DNA from: Branchinecta lynchi
Lineage: Eukaryota > Arthropoda > Branchiopoda > Anostraca > Branchinectidae
Direction: 5' to 3'
DNA: 64,000 nt
NCBI GenBank assembly: GCA_023053575.1
Contig: JAKZAP010000001.1
Location: 18,804,533 to 18,868,532, forward strand
Shown here piece by piece: positions 1-11,171 of the stretch. Below the pieces are notes generated by a model that worked only from the letters and a program-made list of their open reading frames with translations, made no database searches and was not told where the DNA came from. Each line of letters begins with the position of its first letter. The stretch's first letter is position 1. Made by a program: the position numbers and the translations under genes.

Positions 1-471
1 TTCAAACTGGCACGCGCTCAAATTTTGAATTCATTCAATCACCATTGGCAATCAGAATGTTCATCATGCATGTTTTTACTAGCTGCATATGAATAGGCGT
101 TTCGTCGCCGTTAATGGCTTTGATATTTTGAAAGAAAGGGAATAGTCCATTTCAGTAAAGAACCTTCACGCTTCATCTCTGCCTAGATGATCTGGGCTAG
201 GTTGAGTCCATCTCTGCCTACGTTGAGGTGATTCTAGAGAAGAATCTGACAAGATGTGGTAGAAAATGAAAATAAAAGAGGGAGCAGATGGTGTAGACGC
301 GGTTCTCTGGGATGACCAACCACCTAGCTCGTTTGGCAGGTAGCTGGCAGAGAGGCAAATGGGCAATATGACACTGCAAAAACCGCGGAACTAATACTGT
401 CATGGTTTCCCCAATTCGGCATGGTAACCGAGCGGTTGATACGCCAGGATCTTCAGGTACCAGCATCGGTT

Positions 472-496
472 TACTAATTTGCATTTTTGATTTTAG
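472..496 (+). promoter_or_regulatory. branch site and 3' splice acceptor of odd-skipped paralogue 1
   Basis: TACTAAT is followed by a T-rich stretch and TTTTAG. The AG ends at 496 and joins the finger-2 codon in phase 2, the same position and phase as the last intron of paralogue 2. Confidence 0.8.
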
Positions 497-1157
497 GTAC
501 ATTCACTCTAAGGAAAAGCCTTTTAAGTGCTCTGACTGTGGGAAAGGATTCTGCCAATCTCGGACGCTAGCTGTACATAGGATTTTACATCTAGAGGAGT
601 CACCTCATAAGTGTCCCGTTTGCTCCAGATCTTTCAACCAACGGTCAAATCTGAAAACACATTTGTTGACGCACACCGACCACAAGCCTTACGAATGCAG
701 CGCGTGTGGTAAAGTTTTTAGAAGAAACTGCGACCTTCGCAGGCACACACTAACCCACTCTGTCGGTGATAATGATCATGTCGAAATCGATCGAAGGGAC
801 GAAAGCTCCTTCTCCGCTAATCACATGGATGAAGAAGATGACGATTCAGATCTCGAATATGAGCTAGACGAAGACCCTGAAATAGACATTGATGTTACGT
901 CGACGTCACCAGAAAACCAGCTTGTCGATGTGGATCATATGGCCGGACCAAGTTCCTCTGGATACTCAAACGCAGTGCCAGAATGCATATTGCCAGAATT
1001 GAAGGATCACAACTTTTCAATCTTGAATCCCCGGATGGTGATCCCCTCCGGCATTCAGCAGGTTCAGCAGCCTTTGTCTGGTTCAACCTCTTTAAGTCCG
1101 GCTCTAAACCGAAAAAAGAGTTCTGGATTCTCTATCGAAGATATCATGAGGAAGTAA
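497..1157 (+). CDS. odd-skipped family zinc-finger factor, 3' coding exon (paralogue 1, partial)
   Basis: This exon encodes the C-terminal 219 residues of an odd-skipped (Osr/odd/bowl) transcription factor. It begins in the middle of finger 2 ([11 protein letters not shown]) and carries fingers 3, 4 and 5, all with C2H2 ligands and TGEKP-like linkers. An acidic tract of D/E residues follows, then a serine-rich tail, and the protein ends in [10 protein letters not shown], an eh1-type motif that recruits Groucho/TLE co-repressors in this family. The start is a splice acceptor: TTTTAG ends at 496 and a good branch-site match (TTACTAAT) lies about 20 bases upstream. The first codon is split AG|G (phase 2), as in paralogue 2 at 13056. 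The ATG at 402 is in intron sequence and is not the start. Fingers 1-2 and the N-terminus must lie before the window. Inferred role: sequence-specific nuclear repressor in patterning or gut/joint development. Confidence 0.93.
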
Positions 1158-2620
1158 GGGATAAATCTGATCTCTAAAGTTTAAAGCGGTTTGGTTTAAT
1201 CGATGTGATATAAATCCAGTGACGAGACTTTGAGACAATTGTTAACCTTTCGAAGGGATGGAGATCTCTCGTGCCATTGTTTTCCCGGTTCTGTGAATTT
1301 GTTTTGTTCAGTAAATTTTATCAGTTAATTGGCAGTCCGTTCTCGCGTGCGCGTGATAGCGATATTGCGGTAAAGGACCCCTGGTAGCAATTATTTTTAT
1401 TCCTTCAATTACTTATGGCATCCCGTTTGTCAGTTCTCAAAACTCTTGGCTCTCATTTCTAGCTTCTGTTAAAAGTTGATGTTGTGGTATACAAGTCCTA
1501 GCAAAAGGAGTCGAAGTCCATAGCGCATCTTCATATTGCGACCGGAAAAAAAAAAATGCGAGAACAGGTGCGAAAGAATTTCCGATGGTATCTCAAGAGC
1601 AAGCAACAATGGGATCTTCTTTCGTTTAGCCCTCTGGCAAAATATCGGGTGTGAAAATAGTTCGGTTGTTATCCGCTTGGTCTCTGATACCGTAAGGCAA
1701 CCCGCGCAAATAAGCTCGAGTCGGCCCAACTGTGAAAATCGGTGCCACAGTGGTACGAATCCTTTCATCCCAGCCCCTTCCTTGAAAATTAGTTGTTCCA
1801 TCTTTCGGCAAATTGTCCAAAAAGATAAGGATAATGTGTTACCCCGTCAAAACATGTATCATCTTTGTTCTACATTTGCAAGCTCCTATGGTTGTTGCAA
1901 ATGGCTGAATCTGGTCCGGACCTGTAAATGGCTTATCTGGGGCATGTTCTTTAGCCATCTACAAAGTTTTATTCGAGTTGGAGCATCTGTTCGTGAGGTT
2001 CGCATGCTACGATATCTCGTATCAGTCGTATCCCACCGCTGAAAATTTGGATCTTACAAATGAGGATTTCCTGCAACGGCAGATCACTAGAAGGATTCAC
2101 TCAATCTGTTCACATCCCCAACATATGGCAACATACTTGTCATTTCCTGGCATGTGCAAAAGTTAGTCCGTTTTTGTGAACACAGCAGAGCAGTCATCCA
2201 CAAACTCTTAATTTTTTGGCATGGTGTTCAAATGTTGTGGCACCGTGTCTTGCTACAAGTGCATGGTACCCCCATAAATATGTTTGAAAAGCAAATTTAC
2301 GTTCCAGTTTCTGACTCCAACCGACTTACATGGGTTACCATGTCCTTACTTTACTCCATGGTGCCGTAACCGTGCCCATACGTTGGGGCATAGGCTACCC
2401 TGACGTTAGAGCACCATGTCACAATTTTCAGGATTTGCGTGTAACTGCTGAAGAAGTCTAGCATCGTTTAATCATCAGATCTACGCTGAACTAGCAAATG
2501 GAACTCTTAGGACTATTCTGCATATGAAATTCCACCCCAAATCCCTCCACAGGATTAGCATTTACGTAGCTACAAGATTTCTAGGACTCTCCTCCAGCTC
2601 TCCCCCACAGTTGCCGGATC
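1158..2620. other. 3' UTR and intergenic DNA after odd-skipped paralogue 1
   Basis: I see no convincing gene or repeat here. The proximal part must include the 3' UTR of paralogue 1, but no canonical AATAAA stands out, so its end is not placed. ORFs of up to 168 codons occur on both strands; they overlap each other and have no domain signature. Confidence 0.5.
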
Positions 2621-2629
2621 CGGTCCGTG

Positions 2630-4485
2630 ATTCTAAGTTCAACTGAAAAGAAAGGCTTTCAAGACCCCCCCCTCTTTACCCCCCCCCCCTTCGGCCAAGT
2701 GCCTTATAGCGATCGCAATATCTGTCCGTCCGTTGGTCTGTCTGTCTGTCGGTTCGGGTTTTGCTAGTTCGGGCACTTCCACGTAAGCTAGGACGATGAA
2801 ACTTAGCAGGCATATCAGTGACCCCAAATGATTAAGCTGGACACAATCACTTTCCCGATCCGAGTATCGTGGGGGGAGTAGAGGGAGGGGGAATCCGGAA
2901 TATTGAGGAATTTATAACTTTTAAACGGGTGATCGGATCTTAATGAAACTTGATATTCCGAAATACATCTTGCCCCAGCCAATCTGATCAAAATCCGTAC
3001 CGAATCCGGCGACTTTGGGGGAAGCTGTAGGGGGAGGGGCGGAAATCTTGGGAAACACTTAGAGTGGAGGGATCGGGATGAAACTTGGTGGGAAGAACAA
3101 GCACAAGTCCTAGATACATCGCTGACATAGCCGGACCGGATTCGGGCACTGTGGGGGGGGGGTCTGGTGTTTCAGCGAGTTCAGTACTTCCGGGTGTACT
3201 AGGATGATCGAACTCGACAGGAATATCAGGGATCCGAATAGGCCAACTTGAAGATATTCGTTTGAACGGTCCGAAAATCGTTGGGGGATTCGAGGGATGG
3301 GGAATCCGGAATCTAGTGGCATTTATAACTTTCGAACGAGTGATCGGATTTGAATGAAGCTTGGCAAGTAGAAAGAGATATTGTCTCAGATGTTCCGTGC
3401 CAAGTCCGGACCGGATCCGATAGTAGGGGGGGGAGTTGGAAGGTGGCAACGGAATTTTTGTGAAACACTTAGCGTCGAGGGATCCGGATGGAATTTGGTG
3501 GAGGAATAAGCAGAAGCATTAAATACTTTCTTGACAGAATTAGATCATATCGGGGCTCTTTGGGGGGGGGATTCGGAGGAGGCTTAACGTTAAATTATTG
3601 ACAGAAATGGGTATACGACTTAAAGTTTAACTGTAAAGCCAACTTATTTTTGTATCCTTTAACTGAATACACTACATTATTTGGGTTGTGTTAAGAGATT
3701 TGTTTTTTTTTTTCACTTTCTCGGAATCCCGGTGATGGCGAGTTAGGATACTTCCAGATGTGCGAAGGAGGATAACACTTGTCAGGCATATTATTAACAC
3801 GACCAAATAGACTTAAGGACCCTCCTTGATCCGACAGTTTTTCGGGGAGTTGAGGGAGGGGTAATCCAGAAATGTACTCACTTCCCTAGGTTGCGAAAAA
3901 ATGGTTCGATTCAAGTGAAACTTTATGGGTGATAAGAACTGATGATCTAGATGTAAAAATCATGTGTCCGAGCTCCATACCGGTTGGGGGAGTTCAGAGG
4001 GGGGGGGGTCCGGAAACTTTGTGACATGCACAAAAACCAGACGGATTGGACACGTACAGGACCAAACTTGTGCGGCCTAGATTTGTCATTTGGCGTCCGA
4101 ACCGATTCCGACCAAGGTAGAGAATGATGAAGCGGGAACCGGCAATTTCTAGATATGCTCCTGTTCGATTAAAGCTTGATGGACGGGAAGAGGAGATGTT
4201 AGAGATGCGAAGTTTATGTGGCCGAGTCGTATTCGACCACAGTGGGGAGAGATGGAGGGGGAGTCCCGGAAATGTTGTGGCTCGCATAGGGATTGAACGA
4301 GTGGAGTGATTTGAATGAAATTTGGAAAGCACAGATTGTATGCCTTAGATGATATATTTTAGGGGCCGGATTGGATCCGAGCAGACAAGCACGGAAAAAT
4401 GCTCAGATTACTTTCTCCTTTCTCACACCACCTACTCGTGACAAGTGCCATATGAGCTCGTAGTTCTTCTTTTTTTTTTATCTTG
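2630..4485 (+). repeat. dispersed repeat family B (GCGATCGC head, G-rich tandem core), copy 1
   Basis: The copy starts near CTTATAGCGATCGCAATATC, followed by a TCCG/TCTG tetranucleotide run and TTTTGCTAGTTCGGGCAC. A tandemly repeated core follows: each unit has a GATGAAACTTGG-like block, GGATCGG-type text, a G-run of 6-10 and GGAATCCGGAA. The copy ends at GTGCCATATGAGCTCGTAG (4448-4466). The same head and tail recur at 56553-57547. At 3585-3690 it is interrupted by a piece resembling the end of family D. It has no coding content; ORFs inside it are products of the repetition. Confidence 0.7.
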
Positions 4486-4789
4486 TGCCCTGTTTTGCTC
4501 AGTTTCTTTTCAATCTTTACTGCCAGGTGACCGCGTCCCAAGAACAAAATTAACAGTTTTGCATTAAATACTCCTTGAGCACAAGCTAACTGGTACATAT
4601 CATATAAACTTTGACAGACTAACACTACTTTATTTTCACTTTTAACATATTCCCGAAACTACTTAATATTTACATTGACCCTTCCTAAACTTGAAATTAC
4701 AACCCTCATTAAACTTGAATATACTGACAACCTTATTTACAAACTGAATATTTACAACTAATTATTTTAATACAAGAGTACATATTTAA

Positions 4790-4960
4790 CAATGGCTAAA
4801 AATGGGAAGTCAGCTATGATGTTCGTCAGTGATATTTCGACCCTTGGCAAAGGTTTTGGTTAGGCTATTGCTGGACTGAAAGAAATTGCAGTTTCGTTTC
4901 TTCTAGTCCATCAACAACCTTTCTTAAGCTGATTTAAGCTCACTTTCCAGTTTTAGTCGT
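4790..4960 (-). repeat. foldback repeat family C variant
   Basis: TTTAACAATGGCTAAAAATG, a GATATTTCGACCCTTGGCAA block and a later AAGCTCACTTTCCAG match, in reverse orientation, the unit at 18233-18440 (AGAAGGGCCGAAACGTTGCT). The arms are partly self-complementary. It is non-coding. Confidence 0.5.
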
Positions 4961-4963
4961 TGT

Positions 4964-5393
4964 TTAAACTTTAACCGAAAAGGGCCAAGACCCGACAATC
5001 AAGTTACACATCACGTATTCACTTAAATAGGCTTGAAAATGCGTTACTCCGTTTGTCGACTGTTCACAGATAACGGATTTCATCGAATGAATGTAATCTT
5101 TCGGATTTAGGGTACCTCTATGCGCCTGTCCTCTATGCTTGGAATATTTACTAACTACAAAGGTAAGCCATTGCTAAAAAATAAGTCGGTGCTAATCTGC
5201 TTTAATCCTACAAATGTAGGCTTGTTTTCAAATTTGAAATCTCCTTGTCTTGACGAATTTTGAGTTGTCGTGCAAGTAACTTGATTAATAGAGCCTCGGG
5301 TGAAAAAATGAAAAGTCACTTAGATGGGTCAAAATGTTTCAGTTTATTCAAAATCAGTTTTACAAATAAGCTGTCTTTCCAATTGAACTTTAA
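4964..5393 (+). mobile_element. non-autonomous TTAA-target DNA transposon, family D, copy 1
   Basis: The left end is TTAA followed by ACTTTAACCGAAAAGGGC and the right end is TTGAACT followed by TTAA, so imperfect terminal inverted repeats (consensus AGTTTAACYGAAAAGG) sit between TTAA tetranucleotides. TTAA targets are typical of piggyBac and Kolobok superfamilies. The interior has no ORF. It aligns by eye with 28133-28656 and 58677-59148 (shared block CTTTCGGATTT then GTACCT). Confidence 0.65.
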
Positions 5394-5929
5394 TACTTTT
5401 GCATTAGCCGTCTGAAGTATCCCAACAGAAGAAAAATAATGTTCAGAAAGAAACAGGTTTTCAAAGTATTGATTTCGTTCTTGATGTAAAAAAAAAGAAA
5501 TTGAAGCACATTGCTCTTATTTGATATCAAGCTCTTAATTAGTTGTATGACTGTTTTAGTGGTCAAAAACAAACCTGGAGTTAAAGCACAACTCTTACCA
5601 GAAATAATAGTTCCACGATGAAATAGCTCAGAAATATTGCTTTTCGAAATCACCATTAGGCTAATTTCCATGTGAAATTAACAATTTTCTTGTGAACGCT
5701 TGTCGACCCTATACAGCCCTCCTGACCTCCGAGGGGACGCAAAATATATGAAAACTGAAAGCGCCGTGGTTAAAAAGTGGGGAAATCAAGCAAAACAAAA
5801 GAGGTCCAAAACAGAAGATAGACATACCATATCAAAACAACACTTTGAAGCTTATTGTGTCCCTATGAGTGAAAGGGTTGTCGGCGGACCTTGAAGCTTA
5901 AGTCGAAGTTTGCGGTTCGTGCCTGGCAA

Positions 5930-6192
5930 AACTCGGATAGGCGGAGCACTAGCTGGCCTTGCTAGTCACTGGCCTTGGTAGTCACGGCAAAGCTGGCCTT
6001 GCTACACGAGGGGTTATCCGGGTCTGCAGTTTCGAACCTTGAGCCTTTCCATGGTCTTCTACAATGTTTTTCTCGTAGTTGAATTATTTTCTTTCTTTTT
6101 GGTTTCTTTTTTGTTTATTTAGCTTATTACTCCACTTTTTCTTGAATGTTGTAGTGGGTTAAAAATAAATTATTATTATTATTATTATTAAA
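5930..6192 (+). repeat. SINE-like element with (ATT)n tail
   Basis: A GC-rich head with a B-box-like stretch (GCAGTTTCGAACC, near 6031) is followed by a T-rich body, GTGGGTTAAAAATAAATT and an (ATT)n tail ending about 6190. This layout suggests a tRNA-related SINE or the 3' end of a LINE. I could not draw a convincing A box. Confidence 0.4.
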
Positions 6193-6519
6193 GGATCGCA
6201 GGTACAACATGAAATATTGGCCAAAGGAGGGGATTTCAGAAGCTTATAATTCCATAAGGAAGCTAGGGATCAAATAAAACGCAGAATAAGCAAGGGGGTC
6301 CTTTAAAGAGGTGTTTTAGAACCTCAACATGGTAGACTTCTCGGTCGGCCACGCATGAGTGCCACAAGGTTTCTGACCCCCCCCCCCCCCCTTTCAGCTC
6401 CCCCATAGTGGATGGATCCGGTTTGGGGTCAATAAACTGCACGTCTAGCTCAATGTGACTAAATACGAGAAACCCAACCAGTCCCGGACCCTGGAAGGAT
6501 TAACAGATTAGAGTTAAAG

Positions 6520-6675
6520 TGCGAACACACGATCACGATTTCCCGGCCGGATTTCCTGCACTTTCATCATCAAGTTGAAAAAATTTCAACTTTTCCATAT
6601 GGAAGTGATGATGGTGGCAAAAATCCGGGCAGGAATTCCAGTCCGGGAGCTTCCTATCCTGATCGTGTGTCCGCA
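6520..6675. mobile_element. 156-bp MITE with 19-21-bp terminal inverted repeats
   Basis: Left end TGCGAACACACGATCACGA and right end TCCTGATCGTGTGTCCGCA are inverted near-copies. The centre folds as well (GTTGAAAAAATTTCAAC, then a CATCATC/GATGATG pair). It is non-coding and the superfamily was not assigned. Confidence 0.7.
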
Positions 6676-7002
6676 TTATTATGGTGGAGCGAACGGAGCG
6701 ATTGTCTGATTGTCTGTAACTTCGATATGAACAAGACTCTATCCTGCTAAATAAGTAAGTTTTTTTTGGGATACGTTACTTTTCCTAGAGACAAGTGGCA
6801 TTTCAGATATCCCCCTTCCACAGCTGTTCACAGTGTCCAGGACATTCCTAGGACATGCGTTGTTGCCACCTATATTAATCTGGCTCGGATTACTTGCGAG
6901 CCACAAAGTTCGGGATTCCCAATGCTTCTCCCACCTATAGCCCAATAATGGTCAAACACGAGCAATAACGGTTTCCGCTGTGGTCAGGTTAGCCGAAGAA
7001 CA

Positions 7003-7480
7003 TTCAATCAATCAATCAATCAATCTATTTATTACCCGTCAAGAACAATGGAGGGCGTGTAGCCCTAGTGACGGAGTACAAAAAAAAAGGAAAAGAAAAA
7101 ACAACAACAACAAGAAAGACAATGCACGTAGGAAAACTTTACACTAAACACAGCACAAACATAACTACAGATTACACAAAAAGGGAAGACCACTGGTGGT
7201 CCAATTTACTAGCGGAAGATTTGAAATCTTCCACTCTCTTATCAATAATTTTAGCAGGCAGAACCAGATGGAATTTCTGCGCCAAGAAAGAATTGCTGGT
7301 CCAAGGGGGCAAATGCAGCAGATACTTGGCAAACTTAAAATAAATCCGGTGAACATTTTTCTTATTAGAAGCAGACAAAAATTGCCAAATGGGGGACATA
7401 GCAAGAAGATATTATGCCTAGCAAGTTACGTGGAAAAATCATGCTCTCAAACTAGGTTGTTTTCCGTGTATTCTTTACAG
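7003..7480 (-). mobile_element. non-LTR retrotransposon (LINE) 3' end, minus strand
   Basis: Read on the minus strand, a C-terminal peptide containing YFKFAKYLLHLPPW is followed by a 3' UTR with TTTTGTACTCCGTC and then GGGTAATAAATAGATTGATT, ending in a (GATT)n tail. The peptide matches YFKYAKHLLHL encoded on the plus strand at 23072-23254, which supports a shared LINE ORF2 C-terminus. The copy is 5'-truncated. Confidence 0.65.
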
Positions 7481-10400
7481 ATATTTTTGGCCGCTTACAA
7501 TCCAGTTAGACTCGTTGTATTAGACGTCCTACAACAGTTCTGTTTTTTCTTCTTCCTAAACCCGAAGATCGCTCAAGCGTAGAAAACACCAGTCCGTTTC
7601 ATTGATTGTGAATACCAAGAAACGGGCAGTTCTTGCTGTTGCGATAGACATTCAACAGAATACAGAAAGGTTGACAGAGTGTCCCAGAACCATTTTATCC
7701 TGAACAAAACAATAATGGAGAGGAATGGTGTGAATCCACCCTTCTTTTGTCAAGTGACTGTGCCAAGTTTACAAGAGTTACTCAGTTACGGGGAAAACTC
7801 ACTCCATACAAATCTTTTGATAGACCCGGTTCACTCAATATTCTTACAAAAGATCAACTCGACTCAAAGGTAGTGCATTCAGGAGCAATAACCAGACAGA
7901 ATTGACAATAATGGGGGTTCATTGTATCAAAGCTAATCGATGAATAAGGGGTTGACATTTCTCAAAATGGACAGTTGGGCGCAACCGTTCAGCACGGTCA
8001 TGGTGATTTAGAATCGACACGGCGGCTCTCTTTGATCAAGTTCACATCAACCTGATGTTGATGAACTGCGGTTTGTGATACACTGAATAAACCTTTACGT
8101 TTCCTTTTGTCAGTAGTCCCTTATTGTGAGACGATAGAGTTCTGACCATTGTCATACTTTACCCCACTACAAGCGAAACGTAGTTTTCGGGTTTCAGACA
8201 TGAGAGGCATGGGTGGTTACTTAGTGCTTGCAGAGTTTGACATCTGTCTTCACCGTCACGCATATGGCTAGCTAGACTGGTCTAAAAACTTGACTAACCA
8301 GATCAGCGTAATTTGTCCTTCGGGCTACTTTCATCTCTGACTGAAACTACCTATCTGCCATCTCTCGAGATGAACCCAATGCATCATCGAGTATCTATCA
8401 AGCGGGCAGCATATCCTGGAGGTTGCGTAACCCAATGATGGAACGCAGTACCCGCGAGAGCGTTACGAAACCCTGAGTGATTTTGTCTCGTTGCCTGCCT
8501 ATTTGTTTTCTATTGAGATCTACTTCAAAAAGGCAGAATACTGAATTAGTCTGGTAAATGAAAATGATCCCCAAACAAGGGGAATTCAGTATTGAATTAT
8601 GTCGCCTCTTTGATGCTTCCTTTCGGTTGAGATTGCCTGTTTACATAAAAGCCGAAACGATGGCTGGTCGTTTTGACGAAATTGCATTGGAGATGGTTTC
8701 TTGCCAGTCCTACAAAGTTGTTCAACTCTTTGAGTGGTCTAATCACTAAAATCGAATAACGATTGTCATTATTTAGAGGTGTAATTTCGTTGAAAGCGAT
8801 ACCGGTAAAGAGGGGCGGATCCGCCCGTGCTCTTATGATATCAAGTTCTACTCAGGGCGTCCAGGATGGTGTCGGATATTAAAAGGACCTACGGCTCTAT
8901 TTCTAAGTAAGTCTAAGCTACCCACAAAAAAGGGGGCGGGGGAATTGTCAATAGCAATGTTGTTCTGGAGATTTTTCTGCCCTTTTTTGTAGGAGTCCTT
9001 CTTCAGGCAGTAGCTAAGCATCTGAGATAAAACACTATTGATAATTTTTGCTACGGTCACAGAAGACCCTTGCCAAGAAGAACCGAAACATCGCTGAAAA
9101 TTGGTTGACAGAATTGTTTAGCACCATAAGCATGATTTGCTGTCAGCTTAGACTTACATAACCTTTAGACATGGCTCTTAAGAAATCTTAAGAGTACATA
9201 ATAGTGTGACAATGACTGCGATTCGCCCCAAAGCAAAGAGAGAATAGCAATAGCAATATTAGCAATCAGCTAAAGTCTCGGCTAACGTGGATGGTGGGAT
9301 AATGCTACTTTTCCAGAGAATTCCCAAGACCGAAGTTATACCAAAGTGTTACTAGTGCGAATCTAACCTATGCGACAGCATCGTAGATTTTACCAAATGC
9401 TGAAACTACCATACGACAGTATGTTCTAGTTCATGTTTTTGTATACTGTGTTTGGAAACATAGTTCCAGCCTGCATCAAGAAACCCAGGATCGGATGGTC
9501 GAGCCTGCTTGAAAAAATGCCTTACGCTCAAGATAATATTTTTCTTTTACGTTAGCACGCTGGCACCGACGCTGGCTATAGGCCTACCATGGCTTTATGA
9601 TTCTCGAATGGTCTATCATGTTCCACACCAGTACATTTGTTTGGATGTCTAGGATTCAAGTGACAGAGCCCCCCAAAGACGGCTTGTACAGGCTTGACCT
9701 CTCAGTTCAGTTCAGTTTGTTCTCTAAACTCCCTCGCGGACGAAGCCATACACTTTAGTTTTCGTCATGCATTCGTCATTCTCTAATCTTTAAAAATAAC
9801 TATAGCTAAAAATATCGTCTGGCTCAACTGTCTCAAGAAACAAAAATTATACAATTAAGGGGTTGTAATATTTTCAATTCAAACAGAAAACAAACAATAA
9901 CGATTTATCTAAGGAGATATTCGAGTATGTGCGTGAAGCAGGTCAGCGACTGACTGAACAAAACTTTTTTTGTATATCGGTCAGGAGGACGTGGTATTGG
10001 TTCTAACTTTGGAATATGGAATATGAACAAGCGCCGGGCTTGGCCTCACGTGCAAATATTCTGGGAGAGGGTTTTCGTAGACCAGGTCTCTCCAACGTCT
10101 TCAGTCCAAAACTAAAGCACAGCTTTTTCCGGCGTTGTGTAAATGTTTACTTGAAACCTCTCCAGCTGATCGCTAGTTCTAGCCAGTAAAATCATATTTT
10201 AGGGGTTTTGATTATTCTCTAGCCGGAACAATTTGTCAGTACACCTTTATTTCTTCTATTCTACCATAACGGTCGGCAAACGGTCTCAAACCTCAATGAG
10301 GAATATTTAAAAAAAATAATAATGAATATTGTTGTATCACTGGATGCTGGATGATTAGGAAAAGTCTAAGATGAAAGAAGCAAATTCTCGAAAACCATAC

Positions 10401-10640
10401 TCTCCTCTCACAGTTCCTAGAGACTAACTGATGCCAGATCGTAGCTTAGCAAAAAAATTCATATTTCGGTGGTTTCAGTACGCCACACCATCGGCTAGAG
10501 CCTATTCTCACAAAACTCTCTTGATCGTAAGTTTCTGCCACAAAGCCAGTTCTCCTTTTATTTTTCGTTGTTAGAAACTAATTATTCGACACAAATAGAG
10601 TAAAAACCGTTCGTTACGCACAAAGTTCACTTCCGACAAT
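7481..10640. other. intergenic DNA between the odd-skipped genes, mostly featureless
   Basis: No gene is recognisable. A weak family-C-like block (AGAAGAACCGAAACATCGCT, near 9075) lies beside 8900-9120. Small ORFs have no domain signature. This stretch may hold enhancers of the flanking developmental genes, but nothing in the text shows it. Confidence 0.4.
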
Positions 10641-11171
10641 GTTATTCCTTATTGAGATGCCTCGCTAGAAAATGTTGGGACGATGTCATATGTTACCTCT
10701 GTTATAACCCAGAACAGATTTCTAGCCATTGCATCCTTCTCTTGCTTCTTAAATAAATAATCTTCACCTGTCACCCTGTACCTGGTCACAATACTCATTA
10801 TCGGCACACCTCTGGAGGTAATATTCAGGGGATGAGCCTTGTGATTCGATTCCCATGATGCATCCGAGAAGTCCTTTACTGCGGCCGCGTCAAGAAGCAA
10901 GTTCCCTTTCCAGAAGGCAGTCGGAGGCGGATCTCTGTCCTCCGCGCCTCCTCGTTTTAGGCCCATGGACCAATCAGAACCTGTGGAGAAGGAAACTGAT
11001 GCTGTGACTCCGGATCTGCAGCTACTTTTTGCACAACTACTCCTGCTTCTGACTAGTTTCCTTAGTAGTCTTCAACCTGCTGTGCCAGTAGCGCTGTGAA
11101 AAGCCTAAGCCACCTCTCGTGGGTAGTTTGAAAACGCACCCATTTCTTATACTGAGTGCCAAGTGACCTCC
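10641..11171 (+). promoter_or_regulatory. probable 5' flank and leader of odd-skipped paralogue 2
   Basis: The region just upstream of the first ATG is locally more GC-rich and has a CCAAT box in GACCAATCAGAACC near 10970. No clear TATA box was seen and the transcription start is not placed. A 105-codon minus-strand ORF (10649-10966) overlaps it without recognisable domains. Confidence 0.35.

Noticed and set aside
1536..2042. 168-codon plus-strand ORF after odd-skipped paralogue 1
   Set aside because: No domain, no splice context and overlapping frames on both strands; it is probably chance in 3' UTR or intergenic DNA.
2988..3449. 153-codon minus-strand ORF
   Set aside because: It is antisense of the family B core; the proline-rich text comes from the G-runs and the tandem units.
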